Assembly (NCBI GenBank): GCA_026414975.1
Contig: JAOAHZ010000001.1
Location: 1 to 64,000 of the forward strand
From: Bacteroidia bacterium
Lineage (GTDB): Bacteria > Bacteroidota > Bacteroidia > SpSt-205
Direction: 5' to 3'
DNA: 64,000 bases
A program made the position numbers and the translations under genes. Below are positions 40,636 through 48,777 of this stretch, piece by piece. How positions within the stretch are numbered: the stretch's first letter is position 1; the number at the start of each line of letters is the position of its first letter. The notes beneath the pieces are model-generated. The model was not told the DNA's origin. It did no database searches and was given only the letters and a program-made list of their open reading frames with translations.

Positions 40636-43386
40636 TTACTGGTGCCGGAGCCAAGCTCCGAACGACCCCACTAAGGTAAGCAAAATCCCTCCCCAGAAAA
40701 GGCTGATGAAAGGCTTATAGAGGATTTTGAGCGTAATAAAGCTATCGGGGCGGCGTCGGAGGGCTAAGCGAAACATCAGCTTACCTTCTCGCACAGAAAC
40801 CTTTTCAAGCTGAACCGATAGTCCAAGAGTAGGCACAGAAGCCGTAGGCGTAACCAGCTCTTTCTCCTGAATGGCAAACTCTACAGGAAAGCGCTGAGCC
40901 AACTGGGGCAAGCCCTTCCAAGCAGCAAGCCAAGCGCGAAAAGTCGGATGAGGTGTACCTTCTACTTCTGTCAGACGCTCTAACTTCAGGGAGAGAGCCT
41001 CCCAATGAACCGTATCACCCACCCCTAAGCCCACAATACCTTGGGCTACTGGCGGTCCATCTAGTCTCGGTAGGCTCGTCAGATGCACATACAAGTCTCC
41101 GTGCCACAGTCGTACATGGGCCGGATGGGCCAGGAGTCCTGAGCTCTCACTAAGGTCAGCTTCCAGTAGAAGGGGATAGGTTCGGCTGCTGTCTAACGAG
41201 GTGAGGCTTACTTTATACCGGTATCGGTGGTCAGCGGGCTCTGCGGGAAGCAAGGCTATGTTGGCTTGTATAAAGTTATGGACGGAGGGCTGACCAACGG
41301 GATGAATCCAGCCTCCTTGAATTAGAAGACCATCGGGGAGCCACACTTGATAAAGCAAACCTAAGCTATCTCGGAATCGCCAGAGGGTCTGGCCTCCCTC
41401 CTGTATAACAGGACGCACTTCTTGAATGGGTGGCACAGGCTCCATTAGACCCTCATACCGAACGAAATACCCTAAGGCCACCGTAGAAGCTCCCTGTGGT
41501 AGGAAGAGGTTGTCCCCACTGCCAGGGCTGCGAGGGTTAAAGTTTTGGCTCAGGACCTTTTCATACCCACTGGAGAGAATAGCTCCAATGATTAGAATAG
41601 CAAAGCCGCTGTGCCCCAGCCCAGCCCAGAGGTGGCTTCGCCCCCTAACCTGAATAAGAACGGCTATGGCAGCCCCTAATGCTACGATTGCCCCTCCCCA
41701 TAAAAGGTCATCCAAGAGCAGAAACAGAGCACCCCGCAAGCGATACATCCAGTTTTCACTCTGTAAGAGAGACCGATAAGCTGGATGATACACTAAGTCC
41801 CACCCTGCCCACCATAAACTTAAGATGATAGCACTTAGAACAAGCGCTGACACCCATAGGAGAAGCTCCCAGCCTCGTGCTCGGTAGGCTTTCAGAAGCG
41901 CGTAGCCCATAAGGACCAAAGCCGGAGCTGTAAAAATACCCATCCACTCGTAATACACCTGTAAAGCCCCTGAACCCAGCGTCCAGTTTGTTCCGAAGGC
42001 CTTATTCAAGACTGGCAGGGATGTCAGCAACAGGAGAAGAAAAGCCAGCCAGAGTAATAAAGCCCCTCCCACAGCTAAGGCCAAACGAGTCAAGAGGCGC
42101 ATCGCCTCTCGGGCTAAATGAGGGAGGTGTCTAAGCCCTAAAATCAACAGTCCGCCTAAGCTAACCCCTATGCCCCAAGCCAGCCAGTGCCCTAAACCTA
42201 AATCAGTAAAGCTATGGACAGAACTATCAGACAAAACGCCGCTACGGGTGAGATAGGCGCTATAGATGACTAAGGGAAAAGGCAGAAGCGTCAGCGCCAG
42301 AGCGGATGAGCCACCTCGGCGCTGGCGACGCCAGACCCATATGAGATGAGCCGCTGCCACTAACACTAGCCAAGGAGCCAGTGAGGCATTCTCCACTGGG
42401 TCCCAGTTCCAGTAGCCGCCAAAGTTGAGCGTCTCATAAGCCCAGTAAGCTCCTAAAGCTATGCCCAATCCCAAGAGACCCACCGCCAACCATGTCCATC
42501 GTAAGAGACGCCGACTTCTTTCTCCCGTTAGCCCCCCTGACCTCACAGCCAAAAGCCCCTCCCAAAAAGGCAAAGCAGCTGCTGCATACCCTGAAAAGAG
42601 CACAGGTGGATGAATCACCATCCAGTAACTCTGCAGAAGCGGATTCAGTCCATTTCCATCGCTGGGGATAAAACCTACAGGCATATCCGATCGAACCTCC
42701 CACACATACAGAAAAGGGAAGCTGCCCCAGCTCTCCCCCATCGGAAGAAGCAGAATAGCCAGAGCTGAGATAGCGGCTCGAGGTGAAATCCCACCCATCC
42801 AGCTCAAAAGAAAGAGACCCCCTATCAGAGCAAGTCTAACAGGTGAGAAGGGAAGCATACAGACCCCTGCTAACAACGCCGCCCCACTCAAGCGCCAGAG
42901 GGTAGGTAAGGCTTCAGCTGCCCATAGACCCCACAGAAGCCCAGCACCAATCGCTATGCTCCACTGCGGCAGAGCTATGCCCAATAAGAAGGTAGCCAAA
43001 TAAGCATTCGTCGCTAAAAGCCCAGCCAGGAGCCCCCAGCGATGGGGGTCTCGGCTCAGCCAGATAGCCCATCCCAAGACACCATGCCAGAGCATCCAAA
43101 GCAAAAAGCTACCCTCCTGCCCCTCCCACAAAGCCGCAGTGATATACTGAAGGGGAAGCAGACGAGAGCCATGAGACCACGCGTAGTGAAACTCATAGCG
43201 ATGCCCGAGCAAAATATATAAGAGCAGGCCCACCGTGCCGAATAAGGTGAGATTATGAATAAGCCACGCCACCCATCCCGCTCTCTTCCAAGAGCTTTTC
43301 CCTTTGTACGCTTCCCAAGCCGCTATAGCCCCCCATACGCCGCTCACCCACAGCCCCACAGTTAGAGCCGAACCTACACTCTGCAT
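40636..43386 (-). CDS. ccmF: Cytochrome c maturation haem lyase subunit CcmF
   Basis: A 916-residue membrane protein for covalent attachment of haem to c-type apocytochromes. About 14-15 helices are visible. Diagnostic parts are LWEGQEGSFLLWMLWHG near the N-terminus, the periplasmic haem-binding WWD domain (NFGGYWNWDPVENASLAPWLVL), and a long periplasmic beta-region (about residues 620-880) before the last helix. It exceeds the E. coli protein (about 650) because of that periplasmic extension. No other ccm gene is in the window. A substrate candidate is the CLKCHG lipoprotein at 29.9 kb. Confidence 0.92.
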   Translation of the reverse strand: MQSVGSALTVGLWVSGVWGAIAAWEAYKGKSSWKRAGWVAWLIHNLTLFGTVGLLLYILLGHRYEFHYAWSHGSRLLPLQYITAALWEGQEGSFLLWMLWHGVLGWAIWLSRDPHRWGLLAGLLATNAYLATFLLGIALPQWSIAIGAGLLWGLWAAEALPTLWRLSGAALLAGVCMLPFSPVRLALIGGLFLLSWMGGISPRAAISALAILLLPMGESWGSFPFLYVWEVRSDMPVGFIPSDGNGLNPLLQSYWMVIHPPVLFSGYAAAALPFWEGLLAVRSGGLTGERSRRLLRWTWLAVGLLGLGIALGAYWAYETLNFGGYWNWDPVENASLAPWLVLVAAAHLIWVWRRQRRGGSSALALTLLPFPLVIYSAYLTRSGVLSDSSVHSFTDLGLGHWLAWGIGVSLGGLLILGLRHLPHLAREAMRLLTRLALAVGGALLLWLAFLLLLLTSLPVLNKAFGTNWTLGSGALQVYYEWMGIFTAPALVLMGYALLKAYRARGWELLLWVSALVLSAIILSLWWAGWDLVYHPAYRSLLQSENWMYRLRGALFLLLDDLLWGGAIVALGAAIAVLIQVRGRSHLWAGLGHSGFAILIIGAILSSGYEKVLSQNFNPRSPGSGDNLFLPQGASTVALGYFVRYEGLMEPVPPIQEVRPVIQEGGQTLWRFRDSLGLLYQVWLPDGLLIQGGWIHPVGQPSVHNFIQANIALLPAEPADHRYRYKVSLTSLDSSRTYPLLLEADLSESSGLLAHPAHVRLWHGDLYVHLTSLPRLDGPPVAQGIVGLGVGDTVHWEALSLKLERLTEVEGTPHPTFRAWLAAWKGLPQLAQRFPVEFAIQEKELVTPTASVPTLGLSVQLEKVSVREGKLMFRLALRRRPDSFITLKILYKPFISLFWGGILLTLVGSFGAWLRHQ

Positions 43387-43399
43387 ACCTATTTCCTAA

Positions 43400-43407
43400 C
43401 AAATGTA
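43400..43407 (-). promoter_or_regulatory. -7 box TACATTTG for ccmF-sixA
   Basis: Exact TAnnTTTG, 13 bases before the ccmF ATG. Confidence 0.55.
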
Positions 43408-43562
43408 CTGCCTACCCCCTACACTGCCACTGAGCTACCTGTCAGATCGCATTACTCTTCCGAGAGTTAGGTTCATCCTACACCTTGAGCAGCAGGCCTG
43501 AGCACCTGGCTCCAAGCCCCTTACCCAGCCCCTTTGAGCCTTGCGTGACGGCTTGTCTCGTA

Positions 43563-43570
43563 TACCTTTG
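43563..43570 (+). promoter_or_regulatory. -7 box TACCTTTG for rmlB
   Basis: Exact TAnnTTTG, then taac and ATG 43575. A TTG lies 19 bases upstream of the box, a plausible -33 element. Confidence 0.65.
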
Positions 43571-43574
43571 TAAC

Positions 43575-44624
43575 ATGGTCAGGGTTTGGGTTACGGGCGG
43601 AGCGGGGTTCATCGGGTCTCACCTTGTACGCCACCTTATCCATACAAAAAGCGATTGGGAGATACACACGATAGATGCCCTGACTTATGCGGGCAATCTG
43701 GAAAATCTCGCCGATGTTCTTGACCATAAACGCCATATCTTTCACAAGGTAGATATCGCCGACTCAAACTCCGTAGAAAACCTATGGACAGAGGCTCCGC
43801 CTGATATTATCCTTCACTTAGCAGCCGAAAGTCACGTGGATAGAAGCATTTTATCCCCTTTGGACTTTGTGCATACGAACGTGTTAGGCACGGTTACGCT
43901 CTTAGAAGCTGCCCGCCGGCATTGGAGAGGGCGCTCCGACACGCTTTTCTATCAAGTCTCAACAGATGAAGTCTACGGTAGCTTAGCAGAAGGCGAGTTT
44001 TTCTCAGAGGCGAGCCCCTATGATCCCCGTAGTCCTTACTCAGCTTCCAAAGCAGCAGCCGACCATTTTGTGCGGGCTTACGGTCATACCTATGGACTAC
44101 CCTATCTTATCAGCAACTGCGGCAATAACTACGGACCCTATCAGTTTCCCGAGAAGCTCATTCCTCTCACCATCACTCACCTAATGGAGCGCAAACCCAT
44201 CCCAGTGTATGGGTCTGGACAGAATGTACGCGACTGGATACACGCAGAGGATCATGTACGAGCGATTGACTTGCTTATTCAGCGAGGTCAGCGGGGTCGT
44301 ACTTATTTGATTGGAGCGGAGAATCCGCGTCCCAACTTAGAGGTCGTGCGACTGCTCTGCAGGCTATACGATGAGCTGACTGGCAGCTCTGGCTCTGAGT
44401 CGCTTATCACTTTCGTCAAGGACCGACCCGGTCATGACTTTCGGTATGCTATCAAGCCATCCCCTTCTCTCAAGGCCTTGGGATGGTCTCCTCAAGTGTC
44501 GTTTGAAGAGGGACTGCGTCAGACAATAGCGTGGTACCTATCACACCCAGACTGGCTGGATCGGGTTCGCTCTGGAGCGTATCAAGACTACTATAGGTTT
44601 CAATACGGGGAGCGTCTCGGCTAA
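43575..44624 (+). CDS. rmlB: dTDP-glucose 4,6-dehydratase
   Basis: Converts dTDP-glucose to dTDP-4-keto-6-deoxyglucose, first dedicated step to dTDP-rhamnose and other deoxysugars. The 349-residue extended SDR has VTGGAGFIGSHLVRHLI, HLAAESHVDRSI, the catalytic TDE of STDEVYGSL, YSASKAAADHFVRAY (YxxxK) and NCGNNYGPYQFPEKLIPL. The start is ATG 43575, fixed by the promoter four bases upstream; the track's 43485 has an unlikely Pro-rich N-terminus. The rest of the rml pathway is not in the window. Confidence 0.94.
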   Translation: MVRVWVTGGAGFIGSHLVRHLIHTKSDWEIHTIDALTYAGNLENLADVLDHKRHIFHKVDIADSNSVENLWTEAPPDIILHLAAESHVDRSILSPLDFVHTNVLGTVTLLEAARRHWRGRSDTLFYQVSTDEVYGSLAEGEFFSEASPYDPRSPYSASKAAADHFVRAYGHTYGLPYLISNCGNNYGPYQFPEKLIPLTITHLMERKPIPVYGSGQNVRDWIHAEDHVRAIDLLIQRGQRGRTYLIGAENPRPNLEVVRLLCRLYDELTGSSGSESLITFVKDRPGHDFRYAIKPSPSLKALGWSPQVSFEEGLRQTIAWYLSHPDWLDRVRSGAYQDYYRFQYGERLG

Positions 44625-44635
44625 AAGTCAGTTTA

Positions 44636-44643
44636 TACCTTTG
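44636..44643 (+). promoter_or_regulatory. -7 box TACCTTTG for the receiver pair
   Basis: Exact TAnnTTTG, then tatt and GTG 44648, within the 23-base gap after rmlB. Confidence 0.6.
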
Positions 44644-44647
44644 TATT

Positions 44648-45040
44648 GTGCCCAAAAAGCGTATATTGTGCGTGGACGATGAAAAAGTCGTTCTAAACAC
44701 CCTCATGGGACAGCTCTATCAGACCTTTGGAAATCGGTACCTGTACGAGTCCTTCACGAGTGCCGAGGAAGCGGAAGAGTACATAGACGAGATTTACGCC
44801 GAGGGGGAAAATGTACATCTGATCATTTGCGACTGGCTCATGCCTCGGATAAAAGGCGATGAATTTTTGGTACGGGTACATAAGCGATTTCCAGAGGTAG
44901 GACTCATCATGCTCTCCGGCCAAGCCAGCCCCGAAGCCATAGATCGGGCTAAAAATGAAGCCCAGATTCTGGCTTTTGTCCCCAAACCTTGGGACAAGGA
45001 TGAACTTATGACCCTAGTGCAAAAAGCCTTAGAGCAGTGA
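44648..45040 (+). CDS. Single-domain response regulator
   Basis: A 130-residue protein consisting only of a receiver domain. The acidic pocket is LCVDDEK, the phospho-acceptor Asp62 is in IICDWLMPRIKGDEFL, the Thr/Ser switch is in LIMLSGQ, and the conserved Lys in VPKPWDKDEL. It has no output domain, so it acts through protein contacts or as a phosphate relay. Start GTG. It is one of two adjacent receivers with a kinase just downstream. Confidence 0.93.
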   Translation: MPKKRILCVDDEKVVLNTLMGQLYQTFGNRYLYESFTSAEEAEEYIDEIYAEGENVHLIICDWLMPRIKGDEFLVRVHKRFPEVGLIMLSGQASPEAIDRAKNEAQILAFVPKPWDKDELMTLVQKALEQ

Positions 45041-45429
45041 GTCGGCCTGTTATTCTTTTTGTAGATGATGAGAAGCTGGTCTTAGACACCCTTACCGTGC
45101 AAGTGCGGTCGGCCTTCGGAGACCTGTATGACTACGAAACGGCTCAAAGCGCTGAGGAGGCTTGGGAACTCATTCAGGATTACAAAGAAGCCCAACGCCG
45201 AATCGTCCTGCTCATAAGTGATTGGCTGATGCCTCTGGAAAAGGGGGACAGTTTCCTCATACGAGTGGCCAAGCATTATCCCGACATTCGGCTTATTATG
45301 TTATCTGCCTATGCCGATGAGGCTGCCATAGAGCGAGCTCAGCGATACGCCAATCTTTTTGCTTTTATTCGCAAACCATGGGAACGCGACGCTCTCCTGT
45401 CTCAGATACGAAAGGCCCTCCCCGCCTGA
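45037..45429 (+). CDS. Single-domain response regulator
   Basis: A second receiver-only protein, also 130 residues, with LFVDDEKLVLDTL, Asp62 in LISDWLMPLEKGDSFL, LIMLSAYAD and FIRKPWERDAL. It aligns end to end with its neighbour, so the pair arose by duplication. Its GTG overlaps the first receiver's stop (GTGA). Two receivers beside one kinase suggest a branched or competing phosphotransfer; the target is not visible. Confidence 0.93.
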   Translation: MSRPVILFVDDEKLVLDTLTVQVRSAFGDLYDYETAQSAEEAWELIQDYKEAQRRIVLLISDWLMPLEKGDSFLIRVAKHYPDIRLIMLSAYADEAAIERAQRYANLFAFIRKPWERDALLSQIRKALPA

Positions 45430-45431
45430 AG

Positions 45432-45536
45432 GTGTGGCTCCAACGAGGAGGCATTGGTTTGTTTTTATTTTTCCTCCTAAAGGGATTGGCTTGGCTTATC
45501 ATCCCGGCTCTGACGGTGTATTTTTGTAGTAGATGA
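45432..45536 (+). CDS. Small single-pass membrane protein (34 residues)
   Basis: Too short for the ORF track. The frame starts with GTG two bases after the receiver stop and ends with TGA overlapping the kinase ATG as ATGA, so it fills the whole gap in the style of this genome's operons. The peptide begins MWLQRGGIGLFLFFLL, with Arg5 near the N-terminus, and continues KGLAWLIIPALTVYF before CSR. That is about 25 hydrophobic residues, enough for one membrane helix. A -7-like box lies inside it. Possible partner or regulator of the kinase; chance is not excluded. Confidence 0.45.
   Translation: MWLQRGGIGLFLFFLLKGLAWLIIPALTVYFCSR
45519..45526 (+). promoter_or_regulatory. -7 box TATTTTTG before the histidine kinase
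   Basis: Exact TAnnTTTG, six bases before ATG 45533. It lies inside the putative small membrane ORF, so kinase and mlaEF may also be transcribed apart from the receivers. Confidence 0.4.
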
Positions 45537-47179
45537 CGGAGGAATATGTTTTTTTAGGCGAACTGGCCTGGCGTCCAGAAGACACCATAGAAGCATGGGG
45601 GCTTCGTTTCCTACATACCCTCCGTCGTCGGCTTCCTCTCCTCTCTGCAGCGCTATACGGCGTGATAGAAGCTGACAAAATAGAATACATCGCCAGCTAC
45701 GGGGTCGTTTTTCAGGGCAAGGGCACCTTGGAATGGGGAGAAGGGCTAATCGGCGAAGCCGCTCGCCATCAGCGACCCTTTCTATATCAGCCAGAGGGCG
45801 CTCCGCCTCATTCTTACGGGTTCGGTGTGGTTTATCCTCGCTATCACTGGGTCTATCCTTGGGTGTATCAAGCCCAGACTTGGGCTGTGGTGGAGTCCCT
45901 TCTCCTGCGTCAGCCTACACCAGATGAGCTCAGTTGGCTTGAACACAATCAGCGCCTTTTAGGCATGCTGCTAAGTAATGTATTCCAACAGCAGCGTATT
46001 CGGAGGCTACTGGTAGAGCAGCAGCGGCAAAACGAACTACTCCGAGAAAATATCATCCGCTTAGAAGAAGCCCGAGCCGAACTGAATAACCTCAACGCTT
46101 CCTTAGAGGAGCGAGTTCGACAACGCACCCAGGAGTTAGAATCAGCGCTACGCGAGCTGCGCTCCGCTCAGCAGCAGCTCATTCTTTCAGAAAAAATGGC
46201 TGCTCTGGGGCAGCTTGTCGCTGGCGTGGCCCACGAGATTAATAGCCCCCTTGGAGCTATCAAGGGATCAGCCGAAACCCTCTTAGATGCTCTTCCTCAG
46301 CTTTTGAGCCGGTTAGCTGAAGCGAGCGAGCCGGATTGGACTATCCTCAACCATACACTTAGGTGGCTAAACGAGTATTTCCAGACAGCTCAGCGGCCCG
46401 TTCTAACTTCAAAGGAAGAGCGCGCCCTAAGAAAACGATACGCTTCGGAGTTAGAATCCAAAGGGCTCAGCGAAGCCGACACCTTAGCTCGTCGCCTCGT
46501 AGAAGCAGGTATCATTTTAGAAGATTTTTCTCCTCTTCTGCCAGCTTTGCGCTTGCCTTATGGTCCCGATATCCTCTACCTCCTCGGTCAGCTCAAACTT
46601 CAACTGGAAAACATCGTAACCGCTGCGAATCGTACCCGAAAAACGGTATTCGCCCTAAAGAGCTACGCCCACACGACCGACCATACCAAACCCACCCTTA
46701 CTCGCTTAGATGAATCGGTGGAAACTATCCTCACGCTTTACCAAAACCAGCTCAAGCAAGGCATAACCGTCTATACCGAATGGGACCCTAAAGTACCCCC
46801 CTTGTACCTTTTCTCCGACGAGATTGGACAGGTCTGGACCAACCTCATCCAAAATGCCATTCAAGCTATGCAGGGACAGGGCGAATTGCGAGTAGAGATA
46901 CACTTAGAGGGCGAAGAAGTAGCCGTCTCCGTAATAGACAACGGTCCAGGCATCCCTCCAGAGATACTTCCACGGATTTTTGAACCCTTCTTCACCACTA
47001 AAGCCAAGGGAGAAGGTACAGGCTTAGGACTGGATATTTGTCGGCGCATCATTGAGAAACATCGGGGGCGCCTCACCGTAGACAGTCAACCTGGCTACAC
47101 TCGCTTCACAGCCTTTCTACCTCTAAGCCTTCAGAAGCCCGATTGGTACCCATATGAACCTCATCCTCAAAGGGTTTGA
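45533..47179 (+). CDS. Sensor histidine kinase (GAF-like, soluble)
   Basis: A 548-residue kinase without membrane helices. A GAF-like domain (about residues 20-145) is followed by a long coiled coil (about 150-225) and the H-box GVAHEINSPLGAIKG with His234. About 110 extra helical residues separate the H-box from the second dimerisation helix (KLQLENIVTAANRTRKTVFALKSY). The ATPase domain has N-box WTNLIQNAIQAM, G1 VIDNGPGIPPEI, F-box PFFTTKAKGEGTGLGLDIC. Probable donor for the two receivers upstream. It overlaps mlaE by 26 bases. Signal unknown. Confidence 0.92.
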   Translation: MTEEYVFLGELAWRPEDTIEAWGLRFLHTLRRRLPLLSAALYGVIEADKIEYIASYGVVFQGKGTLEWGEGLIGEAARHQRPFLYQPEGAPPHSYGFGVVYPRYHWVYPWVYQAQTWAVVESLLLRQPTPDELSWLEHNQRLLGMLLSNVFQQQRIRRLLVEQQRQNELLRENIIRLEEARAELNNLNASLEERVRQRTQELESALRELRSAQQQLILSEKMAALGQLVAGVAHEINSPLGAIKGSAETLLDALPQLLSRLAEASEPDWTILNHTLRWLNEYFQTAQRPVLTSKEERALRKRYASELESKGLSEADTLARRLVEAGIILEDFSPLLPALRLPYGPDILYLLGQLKLQLENIVTAANRTRKTVFALKSYAHTTDHTKPTLTRLDESVETILTLYQNQLKQGITVYTEWDPKVPPLYLFSDEIGQVWTNLIQNAIQAMQGQGELRVEIHLEGEEVAVSVIDNGPGIPPEILPRIFEPFFTTKAKGEGTGLGLDICRRIIEKHRGRLTVDSQPGYTRFTAFLPLSLQKPDWYPYEPHPQRV

Positions 47180-47903
47180 GAGCTTCGGCTTGTATATTCT
47201 GCTTTTGCGGAGGAGCTTCACGGGGCTTTTGCGGTTTAGGTTGTATTGGAACCTATGGACGCACGAGTCCATCCAGATTGGTCGGGATAGTTTATTTCTC
47301 GTAGCGATCATTTCTCTCTTCACGGGTGCGGTCACGACAGTCCAAACCGCCTATCAGATTGTCTCTCCCTTTATTCCCAAATCCACGATTGGGGCGATCG
47401 TCTCTACCTCCGCTATTTTAGAACTGGCCCCTACGATTACTTCTCTGGTACTGGCTGGGCGTATCGGGTCTAACATAGCCTCGCAGATTGGCTCTATGCG
47501 TGTCAGCGAACAGATTGATGCGCTAGAGGTTATGGGTATCAACTCAGCTACCTACCTCATCCTACCTCGCCTTTTTGGTGCTCTTATATTTTTCCCGATT
47601 TTGGTCATATATGCCTGCTTTATCATTCATATAGGGGGCATCGTGGCAGGGGCGCTCTCGGGGGCGGTCAATCCCACCCAGTTCGTCATCGGCATCCGCA
47701 GCTTTTACGAGGATTTTCAGATAATCTTCATGCTAATCAAGGCTCTAACCTTTGGCTTCATCATCTCCACTGTATCGGCTTACCAAGGCTACTATGTGCG
47801 AGGGGGCGCTTTAGAGGTGGGCAACGCCAGCACTCGGGCAGTGGTGATTAGCTGCTTGATGATTTTGATAGCTGATTATGTGCTGGCTCAACTGCTTCTA
47901 TGA
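47154..47903 (+). CDS. mlaE: MlaE-type ABC transporter permease
   Basis: A 249-residue permease of the MlaE/YrbE family, which moves phospholipids between inner and outer membranes. Five or six helices are visible. The family core is SLFTGAVTTVQTAYQI, ELAPTITSLVLAGRIGSNIASQIGSMRVSEQIDALEVMGINS (the Glu-Gln-Asp coupling helix) and YYVRGGALEVGNASTRAVV. It is paired with its ATPase by a four-base overlap; the MlaD substrate-binding gene is not adjacent. Confidence 0.92.
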   Translation: MNLILKGFESFGLYILLLRRSFTGLLRFRLYWNLWTHESIQIGRDSLFLVAIISLFTGAVTTVQTAYQIVSPFIPKSTIGAIVSTSAILELAPTITSLVLAGRIGSNIASQIGSMRVSEQIDALEVMGINSATYLILPRLFGALIFFPILVIYACFIIHIGGIVAGALSGAVNPTQFVIGIRSFYEDFQIIFMLIKALTFGFIISTVSAYQGYYVRGGALEVGNASTRAVVISCLMILIADYVLAQLLL

Positions 47904-48655
47904 GTCAGCTCCGGATAGAACACATATCCAAGTGGTTTGGACGGCAGCAGGTTCTTCACGACATATCCTTTACTTTCCAGCCCGGGCAGGTGAATATGAT
48001 CATCGGCCCCAGCGGCTGCGGTAAAACCGTCCTCCTAAAGTGCATCGTCGGATTAATCACGCCTGAAGCGGGCAGGGTCTTCTTCGGAAATGTAGATTTC
48101 CTCCAGGCTAACCCCGAAAGTAGGCGCATGATTCTACAGAACCTTGGCATGCTATTTCAATCCTCAGCTCTTTTTGATTCCATGACGGTGGAGGAAAATG
48201 TAGCTTTTCCGCTGAGGGTCTTTACGCAGCAAAGTGAATCGGAGATTCGGGAACGAGTCGCTTACTGCTTAGAAAGAGTCGGATTAGCAGGGACGCAAGA
48301 GAAATACCCCGCTCAAATCTCAGGGGGAATGAAGCGTCGCGTGGGATTAGCTCGAGCCATTGCTCTAAATCCTAAGTATCTCTTCTGCGATGAACCTAAC
48401 TCTGGGCTAGACCCCCTCACAGCCCGGCGCATAGATGAGCTTATTCAAGAACTGACAGAAGAGTTTGAAACTACGACAGTCGTCGTTACACACGACCTCA
48501 AAAGTGTGGTAGACATGGGGCAGCGCATTTTGTTTCTTTATGAAGGACGCTCCGAATGGCAGGGCGACAAAACGGATATGTTGCGAGACCCCCATGCTCT
48601 ACCAGCTAACCTACGAGCTTTTTTAGAAGCCTCTGGTCTCATGCGCGATTGGTGA
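47900..48655 (+). CDS. mlaF: MlaF-type ABC transporter ATPase
   Basis: A 251-residue ATPase partner of MlaE. Walker A is GPSGCGKTVLL, the Q-loop lies in LGMLFQSSALFDSMTVEENVAFPL, the signature is ISGGMKRRVGLARAI and Walker B LFCDEPNSGLDP; the H-loop is VVVTHD. FQSSALFDSMTV is characteristic of Mla ATPases. The transcript after it (48656-48777) holds no further gene or clear terminator. Confidence 0.93.
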   Translation: MSQLRIEHISKWFGRQQVLHDISFTFQPGQVNMIIGPSGCGKTVLLKCIVGLITPEAGRVFFGNVDFLQANPESRRMILQNLGMLFQSSALFDSMTVEENVAFPLRVFTQQSESEIRERVAYCLERVGLAGTQEKYPAQISGGMKRRVGLARAIALNPKYLFCDEPNSGLDPLTARRIDELIQELTEEFETTTVVVTHDLKSVVDMGQRILFLYEGRSEWQGDKTDMLRDPHALPANLRAFLEASGLMRDW

Positions 48656-48777
48656 AAGCCGCAGATACAGCCCCCCACTATATGGAATGTTGTTCCGCCA
48701 AAGATGCCCCATTTAGACTTTATACACCCTTCTTCTAAGCCTTCTTAGAGAGCTTCCTCCTCCAATGAACGGCCTGT

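Noticed and set aside
43409-43440. Minus-strand string GGTAGCTCAGTGGCAG resembling a tRNA D-arm upstream of ccmF
   Set aside because: No matching acceptor stem, anticodon arm or T-arm can be folded at the right spacing, and the 3' half would lie in ccmF coding sequence and its promoter.
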